This document shows positions 62,801 through 64,000 of a stretch of DNA of 64,000 nucleotides, piece by piece. Position 1 is the first letter of the stretch; every line of letters starts with the position of its first letter. The notes below the pieces were generated by a model. It made no database searches, was not told the DNA's origin, and worked only from the letters and a program-made list of their open reading frames with translations. The DNA is from Xestospongia muta (taxonomy: Eukaryota; Porifera; Demospongiae; Haplosclerida; Petrosiidae): assembly GCA_963693285.1 (NCBI GenBank), contig OY848917.1, positions 15,004,192 to 15,068,191 of the forward strand, given 5' to 3'. The translations under genes were made by a program, and so were the position numbers.

Positions 62801-63531
62801 TGACATTCCATAGGTAGGAACCCACCATATTGTTGTGAAAGGTCAGCTTTTTTAACAACTTCAGCAACTAATTTCGAAATTTTCTCATAACCATTAGTCA
62901 GCTCATCGAGTCGACTTCCAATGACAAGTATTTGAGATGGTCTTGAGCTTGATAATTGAAGACTGGCACTCTTTATAAAATTAAACCAGTAGTATAAATC
63001 CCTTTCAATGATGTCAAGATTGTCGGTCATCTTGGAAAGTATGGCAAAAACAGCAGGTGTACGTAGCATGAGATTTTCTAGAATTGCTGAATGACTGCTG
63101 TAATACTCCTTATGACCTGCAAGATCATAAAGGACAATGTTTCCCACTTCATGACTTGAAAAGGTATGCGCGTTAATTCCAGTAGTAAGTGGTTCTACTG
63201 GAATAGGATCAGAAGTATCGAACTTGTAGTTAGGCGGTTTCTTAGCTCGTTCCATAATGACTGCTGCAAGTGAACTTTTACCTGCACCAGTGTTACCACA
63301 GAAAAAGACTTTGCTGTAGGATTCCACAGGAAAATCTTTTCGACATTGCTCAAATGGCTCAAACATTGTTAAAATGCTGAAGCGATTGACATCATCACGA
63401 TAAGCAAGTTCCATGGCTGTTTGTTCACGTTTGTTCTTAGCCATTGGGTTGACCTTTCCTGAAGACAAAAGGGATTTCACAACATCACCATAACAACCCC
63501 TGCAAGCAACGTGAAGAGGTGTATTACCATC
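56901..63531 (-). CDS. Ankyrin-Roc-COR-Death-ZU5-Death protein with C-terminal membrane anchor (5' end outside window)
   Basis: Exons: 63531-61450, 61337-61271, 59829-59500, 59352-59242, 58882-58329, 58260-58129, 58078-57898, 57782-57657, 57575-57258, 57207-57145, 57025-56901. All phases close, and 1362 residues are present. In order: an ankyrin repeat (DGNTPLHVACRGCYGDVV); a Roc GTPase with P-loop GNTGAGKSS (79-87), switch DLAGH (136-140) and a candidate base-recognition loop GSRLDEL; a COR region (about 270-430); a Death domain (about 738-815, WYIIGVALEVS and W-L-D motifs); a Gln/Thr-rich linker; a ZU5 domain (about 864-965, YGVKFVVPPSSV); a UPA-like stretch (to about 1150); a Ser/Thr/Pro linker; a second Death domain (about 1208-1285, WDIIGVQLAVS); and a hydrophobic helix near residue 1340-1359, four residues from the stop. 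Ank-Roc-COR-Death resembles DAPK1, and ZU5-UPA-Death resembles UNC5 and PIDD. A role as a membrane-tethered switch in Death-domain signalling is inferred. An N-terminal kinase or more ankyrin repeats may lie upstream. Confidence 0.87.
59859..59892. repeat. AT/GT microsatellite
   Basis: A short AT run followed by about 12 GT units, 30 bp upstream of the first Death-domain exon in the intron of the Roc gene. Confidence 0.9.
60978..61262. repeat. 144-bp diverged tandem duplication
   Basis: The TGTTATAG-CCTAACCT block at 60981 recurs at 61125; shared landmarks GTGACATAAATAACC, TTTTATATCACAGTT and TTAAGAGCCAC keep order and spacing. The second copy ends just before the donor of exon 2 (61271). 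Confidence 0.8.
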
Positions 63532-64000
63532 CTAAAAAATTAAAGCAAATTGTAGTAATTGACATTCCTTTTATTTCAGATTACAATGTGTGATTGATTG
63601 TTAGAATTACTTCATTTATACTTACATTTCAAACATTTACCTCATTTATAGTGATAGTATTTTGTGTGTATTTTAGTCAGTTATATATTTATGTGGCAAA
63701 CAAACAATAAGTAACTTGTACTAATTAACAGATTGGTAGAATCTTTATTAAGAAATGAGGATTAGATACTTTGAAAAATGGCTCAACTTATCCATATATT
63801 CTACACAGACAAACATCTAAGCCTGCATAAAGAGACTTTGTTCTACTTCATTTTCTGATGTAAGTGTATCTACAGCAACAAAACTGACTGAAATCAGAGC
63901 AAAATTTTCAGAAATGTTTTAAAAACTTATCTATCATGCTCAGTTTCCAGAGGCTACCTTCTAATCAGTTGACACCATTCATACATGAGACTGAGCCTTC
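63532..64000. other. Upstream intron of the Roc gene, to the window edge
   Basis: The acceptor of the first visible exon is at 63532-63533. I found no further ankyrin-type exon that keeps phase 0 in the remaining 470 bp. Confidence 0.5.

Noticed and set aside
63641..63700. Possible upstream ankyrin exon ending N-E before D-G-N-T-P-L-H
   Set aside because: The donor and the joined sequence look attractive, but there is no AG acceptor between the donor and an in-frame TGA.

Overview
The window looks like animal nuclear DNA, most likely from a demosponge with a compact genome such as Amphimedon. This is an inference: the DNA is AT-rich, genes are split into many short exons with GT-AG introns, simple repeats and small fold-back elements are common, and the gene families (GABA-B-like receptors, Roc/COR plus Death plus ZU5 proteins, divergent kinases) are ones expanded in sponges. 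All exon models were built by hand from splice signals, reading-phase continuity and comparison between paralogues; no transcript or database was consulted.

Layout. At 1-1004 lies the 3' end of a plus-strand gene for an unidentified membrane-like protein. At 6711-2823 (minus) a nine-exon gene joins a kinase domain, a long coiled coil, a DUSP domain and two tandem UBL domains of the USP4/USP15 type, with no ubiquitin-peptidase core. Three tandem minus-strand GABA-B-like class C receptor genes follow: A (20612-8624), B (42869-33525) and C (56268-43380). They share a 17-exon structure with the same intron phases. A and B are open to the end (each 915 residues predicted); C has an in-frame stop in exon 9, just before the seven-helix region. 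Decayed receptor pieces lie at 31.0-32.8 kb and 2.24-2.52 kb, so the array has had more copies.

Between A and B lies a satellite domain (21.8-29.5 kb) of 153-bp units. Because 153 is divisible by 3, long meaningless open frames run through it. A small six-exon plus-strand gene of unknown function (29642-30372) sits at its edge. At 63531-56901 (minus, 5' end outside the window) is a large gene coding for ankyrin, Roc GTPase, COR, Death, ZU5, UPA-like and Death regions and a C-terminal membrane anchor.

Mobile DNA includes a 475-bp deletion derivative of a Tigger/pogo element that still encodes the DNA-binding domain, several fold-back MITEs, an element with a 320-bp tandem duplication inside the kinase gene, and many microsatellites. 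The genes do not form one pathway, but all the large ones are signalling proteins: cell-surface metabotropic receptors, a kinase with ubiquitin-system modules, and a Roc/Death adaptor. The most unusual items are the kinase-DUSP-UBL-UBL protein, the membrane-anchored Roc-COR-Death-ZU5-Death protein, and receptor C, which may make only a secreted ligand-binding domain.
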